The position numbers and the translations under genes were made by a program. From the NCBI GenBank assembly GCA_947502505.1, contig CANNAE010000003.1, forward strand, positions 1 through 64,000: a stretch of 64,000 nt of DNA. The letters are read 5' to 3'. Positions 27,891 to 36,144 of this stretch are shown one piece after another. Every line of letters starts with the position of its first letter. Positions within the stretch are counted from its first letter, which is position 1. The notes under the pieces are model-generated. The model was not told the origin of the DNA, searched no databases, and saw only the letters and a program-made list of their open reading frames with translations. Origin of the DNA: an uncultured Planococcus sp. (GTDB lineage: Bacteria; Bacillota; Bacilli; Bacillales_A; Planococcaceae).

Positions 27891-29436
27891 GCTCCTGCTC
27901 GTGGACGACGAACCGATCGAACGTGAAGGGATGAAAGCGATCCTGGAGCGTTCTTTCGAGGAAATTGAAATCAGGCAAGCGAAAAATGGCAAAATGGCTG
28001 TGGACATCGCAGCCGACTGGCAGCCGGATATCATCTTTATGGACATCATGATGCCGGTCATGACCGGTTTGGAGGCGATTGAACACATCCGCCTAAGAGA
28101 CCAGGATGTCGAAATTGTCATGATGACTGCGTTCGACACTTTTGAATACGCCCAGCAAGCGATCAAATTGGGCGTGAAAGATTATGTGCTGAAACCGAGC
28201 AAAGCAGCTGAAATTGTGGCCGTCGCGGAGAAGTTGTTCAGCCATTTGAGAAAGCAAGCGCAGCAATCGGCTGAACAAGACAAGCAACACAGCGCCTTGC
28301 GAAAAGCGATGGCGATTGTGGAGATGGATATCGTTACGCAATTATTATTCGACCAGGTCCAGGACATGCATATCAATTTACTGATGGAGATGAAAGGGAC
28401 CGAACCGGCCAAAGAGAAATTCGTCATGACCATTGCCGTCCCTAAAGGCGCAGAAGCCATCTGCCAGGACATCAAGCGGGAAATCAGCGAAATGCCCCAT
28501 ATTTGGGCAGGGCCGTGCTATGACAGGCAATTGCCGCTCATCGTCTTTCGCGACCCTGCGCATTCGTTCCGCTCCCAGGCGATCACGCTCGCCAATAGTC
28601 TCCTTTTGGCGAGCGGCAAACGGGACCAATGCTTTGTCGGAATCGGGCCGGTATGCGATTCCTTGGAGCGGGTGAGGGAATCCTACCAGAAATCCTTGAT
28701 TGCGATGATGGATTTAGCAGTTCCGTCGCGTTACCGTTTCTACTCAGCCGATTTGGAGCCGATTCCTTCGCACAATCAGGCACTTATCAAACAGCAAGAA
28801 AAAAGAATGGCCGATTGCGTCCGTCTCGGCGATTGGGAGGCGGTCGAAGAGATTGTGACCGGCTTGATCCGGCAATTGGAACGGGCAGGCGAACATGTCC
28901 TTAGGGCCCAACAGCGTTCACTTGAATGGATCTGGCTGTCAAACCGCATCATGGCTGAATCTGGGGTAGAGGCGGAAGCGCCTTATTATGCGGTTCCGGC
29001 TCAAGACTACCGGCAATTGATATCAGAAGCTTCGGATTTGATCGGCCTGTTGAAGCAAAATTACGCCATGCATTTCAGCCGACTGGAAGTCGATAAGATC
29101 CATCAAATCAAGCAATTCATCACTGAGCATTCCCATGAAGACATCTCCTTGGAAGTGCTGGCGAGAAAAGTGGATTTGAGCCCCATCTATATCAGCAAAC
29201 TATTCAAAGAAAAATTGGGCATCAATTATATCGACTTCCTAACAGAATGCCGCATGGGCAAAGCCAAGAAATTATTGGCAGACCCGGACATCAGCTTGAA
29301 GGCGATTGCCTTGGAAGTCGGATACCACGAACCCAATTACTTCAGCAAGGTGTTTAAGAAGATGACCGAACTGTCGCCGACGGAATATCGTTCGAACTTG
29401 CTGAATTCGGGACGTGCCCAAGGGATCAGCCCATGA
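27883..29436 (+). CDS. YesN-type response regulator with AraC DNA-binding domain
   Basis: A 517-residue regulator. The receiver domain has the acidic pair DDE (8-10), phospho-acceptor Asp54 in IIFMDIMMPV, and Lys in VLKPS. A middle region of about 270 residues of unknown fold precedes a C-terminal AraC/XylS double HTH: SLEVLARKVDLSPIYISKLF and LKAIALEVGYHEPNYFSKVF. It is the partner of the kinase encoded with an 8-bp overlap; GGAGG precedes the ATG. The likely target is the upstream chvE-mmsA-mmsB promoter and perhaps its own. Confidence 0.92.
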   Translation: MFKLLLVDDEPIEREGMKAILERSFEEIEIRQAKNGKMAVDIAADWQPDIIFMDIMMPVMTGLEAIEHIRLRDQDVEIVMMTAFDTFEYAQQAIKLGVKDYVLKPSKAAEIVAVAEKLFSHLRKQAQQSAEQDKQHSALRKAMAIVEMDIVTQLLFDQVQDMHINLLMEMKGTEPAKEKFVMTIAVPKGAEAICQDIKREISEMPHIWAGPCYDRQLPLIVFRDPAHSFRSQAITLANSLLLASGKRDQCFVGIGPVCDSLERVRESYQKSLIAMMDLAVPSRYRFYSADLEPIPSHNQALIKQQEKRMADCVRLGDWEAVEEIVTGLIRQLERAGEHVLRAQQRSLEWIWLSNRIMAESGVEAEAPYYAVPAQDYRQLISEASDLIGLLKQNYAMHFSRLEVDKIHQIKQFITEHSHEDISLEVLARKVDLSPIYISKLFKEKLGINYIDFLTECRMGKAKKLLADPDISLKAIALEVGYHEPNYFSKVFKKMTELSPTEYRSNLLNSGRAQGISP

Positions 29437-30491
29437 AGCTGCTGATGCGGATTATGTGGTGGGCGTGTTTGGCGGCGCTGCTCGCGGCGTGCCAGGAAGA
29501 CGCCAAGCTCCCCGAAAAAAGCGTATTTACAGAAGACGAGCTAATAATAGACCCAGGGCCTTTGAAAATCGGCTTTGCGATGGACACCTTAAAGGAAGAG
29601 CGCTGGCTGAAAGACCGCGAGTTGTTTGAGCAAGCGATCGAGTCGCGGGGCTTGGAAGTCGAGATTGCCGCAGCGAACGGGGATGACGCGCTGCAGATTG
29701 CCCAAGCCGAGAAGATGATCCAAGAAGGCATCGATCTACTCGTCATCGTGCCGCATAACGCAGAAGCGACAGCGGCAATTGTCCATAAAGCGCACGGTGC
29801 GGGTATCAAAGTGATCGCTTACGACCGTCTCGTGAAAAATGCGGAAATCGATTTATACGTCTCTTTCGACAATGAAAAAGTGGGAGAGCTGCAGGCTGAA
29901 GAGATGCTGGAACTGGTTCCGGAGGGCAATTACGTGTACATTGGCGGCGCCCCGACAGACAATAACGCGCATCTGCTGAAGAAAGGCGTGTTTGACGTGT
30001 TGCAGCCGGCAATTGAACGCGGCGACATCCATATCATCTATGATGAGTGGACAGAAGACTGGGCGCCGGAACAAGCATTTATCCATATGTCGCAAGCGCT
30101 CGAAATCAACGGCAACCAGATCGACGCGGTCATTGCGGCCAATGACGCCACGGCCGGCGGGACGGTCGTGGCGCTTGCGCAAAAAGGGCTCGCCGGGTCG
30201 GTCCCGGTCGCAGGGCAGGATGCAGAACTGGCAGCTATTCAGCGAATCGTCGATGGCACGCAATCGATGACCGTCTATAAACCGATCCAGCAATTGTCCG
30301 AACGTGTCGCAGCGCTTGCTGTCGAATTGGCGCAAGGAAACGCCATCGAACCGACCGCCAGCATCAATAACGGAAAAAGCGAAGTGCCTTCCGTGCTGCT
30401 TGAACCGATTGCAGTCGATATCGGCAACTTGGAAAGCACCGTCTTCGCGGATAATTTTCATTCAGCACAAGAAATCGACGGGATGGAGTAG
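29433..30491 (+). CDS. Second ChvE/XylF-like sugar-binding lipoprotein
   Basis: A 352-residue substrate-binding lipoprotein with signal peptide and clear lipobox LAAC (Cys20). It matches the ChvE-like protein at 21420 in layout: GFAMDTLKEERWLKD, VPHNAEATAAIV, VIAYDRLVKNA, GGAPTDNNAHLL, AGQDAELAAIQRI and TVYKPI. It has no own permease; it ends the sensing operon and overlaps the regulator stop by 4 bp. It may supply the same MmsAB importer or act in sensing. Confidence 0.87.
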   Translation: MKLLMRIMWWACLAALLAACQEDAKLPEKSVFTEDELIIDPGPLKIGFAMDTLKEERWLKDRELFEQAIESRGLEVEIAAANGDDALQIAQAEKMIQEGIDLLVIVPHNAEATAAIVHKAHGAGIKVIAYDRLVKNAEIDLYVSFDNEKVGELQAEEMLELVPEGNYVYIGGAPTDNNAHLLKKGVFDVLQPAIERGDIHIIYDEWTEDWAPEQAFIHMSQALEINGNQIDAVIAANDATAGGTVVALAQKGLAGSVPVAGQDAELAAIQRIVDGTQSMTVYKPIQQLSERVAALAVELAQGNAIEPTASINNGKSEVPSVLLEPIAVDIGNLESTVFADNFHSAQEIDGME

Positions 30492-30543
30492 CAGAAAGTA
30501 GCGGCGTATTTTGAAGAAATGCTGAAAAATTTACAATATTCGG

Positions 30544-30572
30544 TTGACTTCCTTATTTCCTAGTATTAAGAT
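30544..30572 (+). promoter_or_regulatory. Sigma-A promoter of the S-box LLM operon
   Basis: TTGACT (30544-30549), exactly 17 nt, then TAAGAT (30567-30572), about 15 nt before the riboswitch aptamer. Confidence 0.78.
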
Positions 30573-30587
30573 AGGGATTAATTTAAT

Positions 30588-30757
30588 AATCTTATCCAGA
30601 GAAGCCGAGGGACTGGCCCGATGACGCTTCAGCAACCCCTGATTTAATCAGGAAGGTGCTACTTCCAGCAAGGAGTGATTCCTTGGGAGATAAGAGAGCG
30701 GACCCGATATTTCATATAGCCCTCTTTTCTCGTTCAGTGAGAAAAGAGGGCTATTTT
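30588..30757 (+). promoter_or_regulatory. SAM-I riboswitch (S-box) with terminator platform
   Basis: The aptamer has the S-box core: P1 TCTTATC (30590-30596) pairs with GATAAGA (30689-30695), with AGAGAAGCCGAGGGACTGGC and CGATGACGCTTCAGCAACC between. High S-adenosylmethionine should favour the downstream terminator and switch off the operon. It precedes an LLM flavin enzyme, a microprotein and a symporter, which places these genes in sulfur/methionine supply. Confidence 0.96.
30716..30757 (+). terminator. Riboswitch-controlled terminator
   Basis: A 15-bp stem, ATAGCCCTCTTTTCT with AGAAAAGAGGGCTAT, followed by a T run; the expression platform of the upstream SAM-I aptamer. Confidence 0.9.
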
Positions 30758-30810
30758 TATTTTTCACTGAGGGCTGCGGAAATTACGATTTCAAAAGGAG
30801 GAATTGGACG

Positions 30811-32202
30811 ATGACGAAGAAACGGATTTATTTGAACGCTTTTGAGATGGTGTGCGCAGGCGGGCACCAGTCGCCGGGATTGTGGCTTCACGAAGACGAT
30901 CGTTCGCATACATACAAGGACAGCGAATACTGGATCGAGCTTGCGAAGCTATTGGAAAAAGGGAAGTTCGACGCGGTATTCCTGGCTGATGTGCTCGGGA
31001 CCTACGACGTCTACGGCGGGACGCGCGATGCGGCGCTTCGCAATGCGGTCCAGACGCCGGTCAACGACCCGCTACTAGTCGTGCCGCTCATGTCCTCGGT
31101 GACTGAGCATTTGAGTTTCGGGGTGACGGCTTCTGTCAGCCACGAACACCCTTATACGTTCGCGCGGCGCATGTCGACACTCGACCATCTGACCAAAGGG
31201 CGCATCGGCTGGAACGTCGTCACTTCCTATTTGAAAAGCGCCGCAGTCAATATCGGGCTCGATGACCAGATGAGCCACGACGAACGCTATGAATTCGCAG
31301 CTGAGTATTTGGACGTCTGCTATAAATTATGGGAAGGCAGCTGGGAAGATGGCGCGGTCGTCCGCGATCAACAATCGAAAGTCTATACCGACCCGTCCAA
31401 AGTGCATGATATCCGCCACGAAGGCAATTACTTTAAAGTGCCGGGGGCGCATCTATCGGAACCGTCGCCCCAGCGCACGCCGGTCTTGTTCCAGGCAGGG
31501 GCTTCGCCGCGCGGACGGGAATTCGCCTCGAAGCACGCCGAATCGGTGTTTACGGCAGGGCCGACCATTCCCGTCGTGAAAAAAGGCGTCGATGCACTCA
31601 GAGAACGCATTAGAGCGAATGGCCGTGACCCAGAAGATGTGCTCGTCTATACGACATTCACGGCAATTGTCGGCAAGACCGAAGAAGAAGCACAAGAGAA
31701 ATACGAAACTTTGAAAAGCCACGTCAGCTACGAAGGGGCGCTTGCGCTGCTTAGCGGCTGGACCGGCATCGACTTCTCCGGATACGATCCCGAAGATACG
31801 CTCGAATACATCCAAAGCAACGCCATGCAATCGGCGGTTGAAGTGTTTACACGCGCCGATCCGGATAGAAAATGGACGATCGGAGAGCTCGCGACATTTG
31901 TCGGCATCGGCGGAAGAGGGCCAGTCGCGGTCGGAACGCCTGAACAAGTGGCGGATGAAGTCGAGCGCTGGAGAGATGAAACCGGCGTCGACGGCTTTAA
32001 TTTGGCGTATACGCTCGCACCCGGAAGCTTTGAGGATTTTGTTGAACTGGTCGTCCCCGTCTTGCAAGAACGCGGGCTCGTGCAAAAAGAATATGCGGAC
32101 GGCACATACCGCGAGAAAATCTACGGCACAGGACAAGCGCAGTTGAAAGACAATCACCCGGGCAGAACGTTCAAGCACTTGCACGAACCGGCCAGAAACT
32201 AA
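30811..32202 (+). CDS. LLM class flavin-dependent monooxygenase (NtaA/SnaA/DszA family)
   Basis: A 463-residue TIM-barrel luciferase-like enzyme that uses reduced FMN from a partner reductase. It starts MTKKRIYLNAFEM and carries GLWLHEDDRS, FLADVLGTYDVYGG, the signature FARRMSTLDHLTKGRIGWNVVT across residues about 117-138, and PVLFQAGASPRGREFA. Family members oxidise nitrilotriacetate, dibenzothiophene sulfone, alkylated thiols and similar compounds. Control by a SAM riboswitch points to cleavage of an organosulfur compound for sulfur. AAGGAGG precedes the ATG. No flavin reductase gene is nearby. Confidence 0.9.
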   Translation: MTKKRIYLNAFEMVCAGGHQSPGLWLHEDDRSHTYKDSEYWIELAKLLEKGKFDAVFLADVLGTYDVYGGTRDAALRNAVQTPVNDPLLVVPLMSSVTEHLSFGVTASVSHEHPYTFARRMSTLDHLTKGRIGWNVVTSYLKSAAVNIGLDDQMSHDERYEFAAEYLDVCYKLWEGSWEDGAVVRDQQSKVYTDPSKVHDIRHEGNYFKVPGAHLSEPSPQRTPVLFQAGASPRGREFASKHAESVFTAGPTIPVVKKGVDALRERIRANGRDPEDVLVYTTFTAIVGKTEEEAQEKYETLKSHVSYEGALALLSGWTGIDFSGYDPEDTLEYIQSNAMQSAVEVFTRADPDRKWTIGELATFVGIGGRGPVAVGTPEQVADEVERWRDETGVDGFNLAYTLAPGSFEDFVELVVPVLQERGLVQKEYADGTYREKIYGTGQAQLKDNHPGRTFKHLHEPARN

Positions 32203-32215
32203 AGGAGGAATTCGT

Positions 32216-32326
32216 ATGCTGACAGCTTATTGGATCGCCGTCGCCGTCTTTTGGATCGTCGGGCTGACTTTATGGAATAAACTCTACCCAAAACCGAAAA
32301 CGAAAGGAGGCGAACGCAATGGGTGA
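32216..32326 (+). CDS. 36-residue single-span membrane microprotein, symporter accessory
   Basis: A short frame beginning MLTAYWIAVAVFWIVGLTLW, a single membrane helix, followed by a basic tail (NKLYPKPKTKGGERNG). AAAGGAGG lies 7-8 nt upstream of its ATG. Its last codons contain the ribosome site of the symporter gene, and it overlaps that start by 8 bp, so translation is coupled. Small one-helix partners of sodium:solute symporters are known in other families (for example YhdT-type); this one is probably such a subunit, by inference. Confidence 0.72.
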   Translation: MLTAYWIAVAVFWIVGLTLWNKLYPKPKTKGGERNG

Positions 32327-33833
32327 GGAAACATCTTGGTTATTGCCGCTGATCGGGGCGTTGCTCGTCGGCTATTTCGCCTTAACGACATGGCTCGGCA
32401 AAAAAGGCAAAGCCCATAGCGGATCAATGAAAGGCTTTGCCATCGCGAAAGGCAAAGTCAATCCGGCAGTTGTCGGCATGAGCTTCGGTGCCTCTTACGC
32501 TAGCGCGAATCTATTTCTTGGCGTTCCCGGCTGGGCGTATACATACGGTTTATCGACGCTTTGGTATACGATCGGATGCTTCGGGGTTACGTGGCTCGGG
32601 CTATTGCTGTTCACGAAAACCTTCTGGCGCTACGGGCAGAAAAATGGCGGCAGCTTGACGATTCCAGAATGGCTCGGCAACCGCTACAATAGCAAAGCTT
32701 TGCGTGTCCTCGTCGCCCTCTTGGTTCTGTTCAATATCTACTACATCGTCGGGCAAAACGTGGGCTTGGCGACAATGTTTGAGACGGTTATCGGCATTCC
32801 TTATTTATGGGGCATTGCAATCGGAGTCATCATTACCGTCATTTACGTCAGCCTTGGCGGCGCCTTCGCGCAGATCGTCAGCGACGGCATCCAAGGGGCG
32901 ACGATGGCGGTCGTCTCGCTATTATTATTCATTTCATTGTTATGGACGATCGGTGGCGGATGGAATGTCTTCGGCACGCTGCAATCGGAACTTCGCGCGA
33001 TCGACCCGGCACTTGTTGCGCCCTTGTCGACTGGCGGGCCGTTTTATAGCGGCTTCGCCATCTTGAGCATACAGTGGCTGCTGTTTTCATTCGTGCTATT
33101 GCCGCATTTAATGAATAAAGTGCTGACTGTCGAAAAAGAAGAGGACTTGCGGACCTTCACTTTATCCGCCGGCGTGTCCTTGTTTACCTTATCGATTTTC
33201 TCGGTGTTCGCAGGACTTGCGGCGCGCATCCTCTTGCCGGGGCTCGCATCAGCTGACAGTGCCATTCCGGCATATATCATGGAAGCTTTCCCAGTTGTGA
33301 TCGTCGCGCTGCTCGTCATGGGCTTGATCTCCGCGATCCTGTCAACGACCGACAGCTTGTATCTCGGCATCACCAATAGCATCGGCAACGATTTGTTCAA
33401 AGTGCTGGCAGTGCCGGTGCTCTATAAAAACAAGAATTTGACGGAGCAGGAGCTCGACGCCAAAGTACTGAAAGCCTCAAAAGTCTCGCTGGTTTTCATC
33501 GGCATCGCGTCGCTTTACATGTCGATCAGCCGGCCGGAATCCTTGGCCTTGCTGACGAGTTTCGGGACTTCCGCCATCATCAGCGGCATAGCAGCCCCAA
33601 TCAGTCTCGGCTATTTTTGGAAGCATGCCAATAAATCCGGCGCCATCGCATCGGTCATCAGCGGCGCCGGCTGCTATATGGTCCTGACCGGCACCGGTGC
33701 TATCGAACACGTTTTCCAGGCCATGTTCTTCAGTTCGATCCTCGGCTTCACATCGATGATCACGGTGAGCCTGCTTGCTGAAAGCTTGAAGAAGCGCGAA
33801 AAAAATTCTCAGGAAACGGTTCGCGGATGGTAA
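32319..33833 (+). CDS. Sodium:solute symporter (SSS family)
   Basis: A 504-residue transporter with about 13 membrane helices. It has the SSS core: FAIAKGKVNPAVVGMSFGAS, a long helix-3 region with WLGLLLFTKTFWRYGQ and SLTIPEWLGNRYNS, VSLGGAFAQIVSDGIQG, and AILSTTDSLYLGITNSIGND (the last carries sodium-site serine/threonine residues). It is third in the SAM-riboswitch operon after the monooxygenase and the microprotein, so it likely imports the monooxygenase substrate, perhaps an organosulfur acid. Specificity cannot be read from sequence. Confidence 0.9.
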   Translation: MGEETSWLLPLIGALLVGYFALTTWLGKKGKAHSGSMKGFAIAKGKVNPAVVGMSFGASYASANLFLGVPGWAYTYGLSTLWYTIGCFGVTWLGLLLFTKTFWRYGQKNGGSLTIPEWLGNRYNSKALRVLVALLVLFNIYYIVGQNVGLATMFETVIGIPYLWGIAIGVIITVIYVSLGGAFAQIVSDGIQGATMAVVSLLLFISLLWTIGGGWNVFGTLQSELRAIDPALVAPLSTGGPFYSGFAILSIQWLLFSFVLLPHLMNKVLTVEKEEDLRTFTLSAGVSLFTLSIFSVFAGLAARILLPGLASADSAIPAYIMEAFPVVIVALLVMGLISAILSTTDSLYLGITNSIGNDLFKVLAVPVLYKNKNLTEQELDAKVLKASKVSLVFIGIASLYMSISRPESLALLTSFGTSAIISGIAAPISLGYFWKHANKSGAIASVISGAGCYMVLTGTGAIEHVFQAMFFSSILGFTSMITVSLLAESLKKREKNSQETVRGW

Positions 33834-33837
33834 AACG

Positions 33838-33866
33838 AAAGCCCCGAAATCATTCGGGGCTTTTCA
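33838..33866 (+). terminator. Symporter-operon terminator, first copy
   Basis: Hairpin AAAGCCCCGA-AATCAT-TCGGGGCTTTT, 5 nt after the symporter stop. The same 27 bases recur at 34101-34127 beyond a repeat element, with no gene between. Confidence 0.92.
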
Positions 33867-34099
33867 GACTGTCAAGAAAGGTAGGAAGCCGTATTTTCCG
33901 AAGCTTATCGCACGCTTTCCGTGGGCTCGCGCCCAAGCCTCCTCAGTCGCTTTGCGCCTTGCGGGGTCTCGGTCGTCTCGCTGATCCACTGGAGTCGAGC
34001 GAACGCTTCTCCAAATACTTAGAGAGGTCATGGATTTTTGAATGTTGAAAAGATCATCCTTTACTTCACAACCGATTATTAGACTTCTTCAACACCCTG
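33865..34099. repeat. Interspersed non-coding repeat, copy A
   Basis: About 235 nt between two identical 27-nt terminator hairpins. The ends are imperfect inverted repeats, CAGACTGTCAAGAA at the left and TTCTTCAACACCCTG at the right. The body shares long identical blocks with 53543-53789, such as CCAAATACTTAGAGAG near the right and GTATTTTCCGAAGCTTATCG near the left. Internal segments pair to a long imperfect hairpin. No reading frame is credible. It looks like a MITE-like mobile element; no transposase is in the window. Confidence 0.75.
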
Positions 34100-34129
34100 A
34101 AAAGCCCCGAAATCATTCGGGGCTTTTTT
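34100..34129 (+). terminator. Duplicate of symporter terminator beyond repeat A
   Basis: The 27 bases at 34101-34127 are identical to 33838-33864 and are followed by extra T. It is an orphan, since no gene lies between the two copies. Confidence 0.9.
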
Positions 34130-34261
34130 GATGCGTTCAACTTTCAGGAAAATTTCATAAATCCAAGCGCCTCGTTCTTGTGTCTTCGGTTCAAATGAAA
34201 TAGGCTGAAAAGAGTGGATGCAATAATTCAGTTCATTCAAAAGAAAGAAGGAATCATACCT

Positions 34262-34864
34262 ATGAAGAAGACCTTGATTTTATTAAGTGCATTATTGGTG
34301 TTGCCAATGACAGCGCACGCCCATTCCGTGTTGGAGTCATCTACTCCGGCTGAGGGTTCGGTAATCGCTGAGCCATTGGAACAAGTGGTGCTCGATTTCA
34401 GTGCCGGCATCGAACAAGGCAGTGACATGTCGATGACGATGGATGGGACCGCTGTCGATTTCAGCGAAGTGGCCGTGATGGAAGATCAATTGATCGGCAC
34501 ACCGGCTCAGGAACTGGAAGACGGTTCTTATGTCGTGGAATACGATGTATTGAGCCAAGATGGCCATCCGATCCAAGGTTCACTGGCTTTTGAGTTGCAG
34601 GCAGGCGAGGAAGAAGCGGCTCAAGAAGAGCAGGCTGAAGAAGCTGCGCAGGAAGAACAAGCTGAAGAAGCGGCGGACGAACAGGAAGCTGAAGATGAAG
34701 CAACAGAATCGGAACAAACTGAAGCTTCGGATGTGGAGCAAGCGTCAAGCGGGGAACCTGAAGCCCCTTCGGAAGACGCGGGATCTAGCATGACTTTGAT
34801 CATTGCGGGCATCGCCATTATCCTGTTGATTGCTGCCGTTGTCTTAATGCGTAGAAAACGATGA
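34262..34864 (+). CDS. CopC-domain copper-binding protein with C-terminal anchor
   Basis: A 200-residue exported protein. A signal peptide ends at AHA, leaving a mature N-terminal His21, the copper ligand of CopC folds; His102 in DGHPIQG and nearby Asp are the other likely ligands. Residues about 115-165 form a low-complexity Glu/Ala/Gln linker (repeats of EEAAQEEQA), then a membrane helix (MTLIIAGIAIILLIAAVVLM) and RRKR anchor the C terminus. ATG overlaps copD by 4 bp. The pair equals the halves of B. subtilis YcnJ and probably imports copper. Confidence 0.88.
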   Translation: MKKTLILLSALLVLPMTAHAHSVLESSTPAEGSVIAEPLEQVVLDFSAGIEQGSDMSMTMDGTAVDFSEVAVMEDQLIGTPAQELEDGSYVVEYDVLSQDGHPIQGSLAFELQAGEEEAAQEEQAEEAAQEEQAEEAADEQEAEDEATESEQTEASDVEQASSGEPEAPSEDAGSSMTLIIAGIAIILLIAAVVLMRRKR

Positions 34865-35922
34865 ATTGGCTGATCGCGTCATCGGATTTTTTCCTTTACG
34901 TGGTGCTGGCCTTTCTCGCAGGGGACGTCGTCTTGCGGTTCATTCATCCAGAAAAAAAGCCGCTTGTTGAAGTCCCGAAAAAATGGCTGATGCTTGCGCT
35001 TGCATCGATCCCGTTCTTGCTTGCGCCCCCTGTGATCCAGCTCGTTTTATTGCTTGGGGATAGCTTTGGGCTGGCTCAAGCCTTGACGGATGTCACAACG
35101 GAATTTCGCACCGGCCAAAGCTATGTATTCGGCGTCTTGATGGCCGTGGCTTGGTTGGTCGTGGTGTGGCGAGATGGATCGGTGGTGCTGCGTGCGTTTT
35201 GGCTCGTGCTCAGCGTGCTCAATGTGGCATACGCAAGCCATGCGGCATCGATTGCGGATTGGCAAGGATTTACGGCGCATGCGCTTCATTTCCTGGCGCT
35301 TGTATTATGGGCCGGCGTCTTGATCCACATCGCCTGGTTTATGAAAGACGGGCGCAATTGGCGTGCGTTTCTTAAATGGTTCACGCCGTTTGCGGTGGCC
35401 ATGATGGTCATTTTGATCGGCAGCGGAATTTGGCTCATGCTGTTTTTCGTGGCGCCGGAAGATTATGCGAGCTCGTGGATCTTGCCTTATGGACAGCTAT
35501 TGCTGCTGAAACATTTGAGCATCGTTCCGCTCCTGTTCGCCGCGTTCATCAATGCCGCCTTATCGAGAAGCGATGCGCCGAACCGCTCCTGGCTCAAGGT
35601 GGAGAGCTGGCTCTTGCTATTGGTGTTATTAATCACTGCTTTCATGAGCAAGCTCGCCCCGCCGCATAATATCAACGAAACGTTCCGGCTGGAAGGCAGC
35701 GCGCCGTTTGTCGAATGGTTCGCAGGGCCGCAGTATCTGCCGGTGCATGCGGTGTGGACGCCGAATATTGACGGATTTTTGATGATGGCGATCGGCTTGA
35801 TTTTCCTGGGCCTGCAATGGCTCGGGTATCGCAAGCAGCTGCCTGGCTGGCTGTCGTTCGTTTTCAGCATCGGCTTTGTAGCGGCGATGTATACCGGATT
35901 CATGTTCAGTTTCTTGTTTTAA
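34861..35922 (+). CDS. CopD family copper transport membrane protein
   Basis: A 353-residue membrane protein with about nine helices. It has the CopD core HALHFLALVLWAGVLIHIAW (near 140-160) with the conserved His pair, the helix containing KHLSIVPLLFAAFINAALSR, and FRLEGSAPFVEWFAGPQYLP outside. It is translationally coupled to copC (ATGA). Together they should carry copper across the membrane; direction is not proven. Confidence 0.87.
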   Translation: MNWLIASSDFFLYVVLAFLAGDVVLRFIHPEKKPLVEVPKKWLMLALASIPFLLAPPVIQLVLLLGDSFGLAQALTDVTTEFRTGQSYVFGVLMAVAWLVVVWRDGSVVLRAFWLVLSVLNVAYASHAASIADWQGFTAHALHFLALVLWAGVLIHIAWFMKDGRNWRAFLKWFTPFAVAMMVILIGSGIWLMLFFVAPEDYASSWILPYGQLLLLKHLSIVPLLFAAFINAALSRSDAPNRSWLKVESWLLLLVLLITAFMSKLAPPHNINETFRLEGSAPFVEWFAGPQYLPVHAVWTPNIDGFLMMAIGLIFLGLQWLGYRKQLPGWLSFVFSIGFVAAMYTGFMFSFLF

Positions 35923-35928
35923 TGAATG

Positions 35929-35955
35929 GCCTTGCCGAATGGCGAGGCTTTTTTT
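35929..35955 (+). terminator. copCD terminator
   Basis: Stem GCCTTGCC-GAAT-GGCGAGGC (one G-T pair) followed by seven T. Confidence 0.88.
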
Positions 35956-36144
35956 GAGGCAAAAGAATATTTCGACTATCGGATATGTTGTTGAGACTTG
36001 CTCGGGATTAAGGTACACTTAAAATGGCAAGGAATGGATTTTAATTATTCAAAAATTTACTCTTTAATAATAAATTTACAATAAAAATGGTTTGTTGAGG
36101 ACTATTCCTTCCCGCAAAAATTATAGAATGGCGAGGTACATACA

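Noticed and set aside
33865-34099. Repeat A as a riboswitch or an insertion sequence with transposase
   Set aside because: No riboswitch core and no transposase frame; it is too short and lies between terminators.
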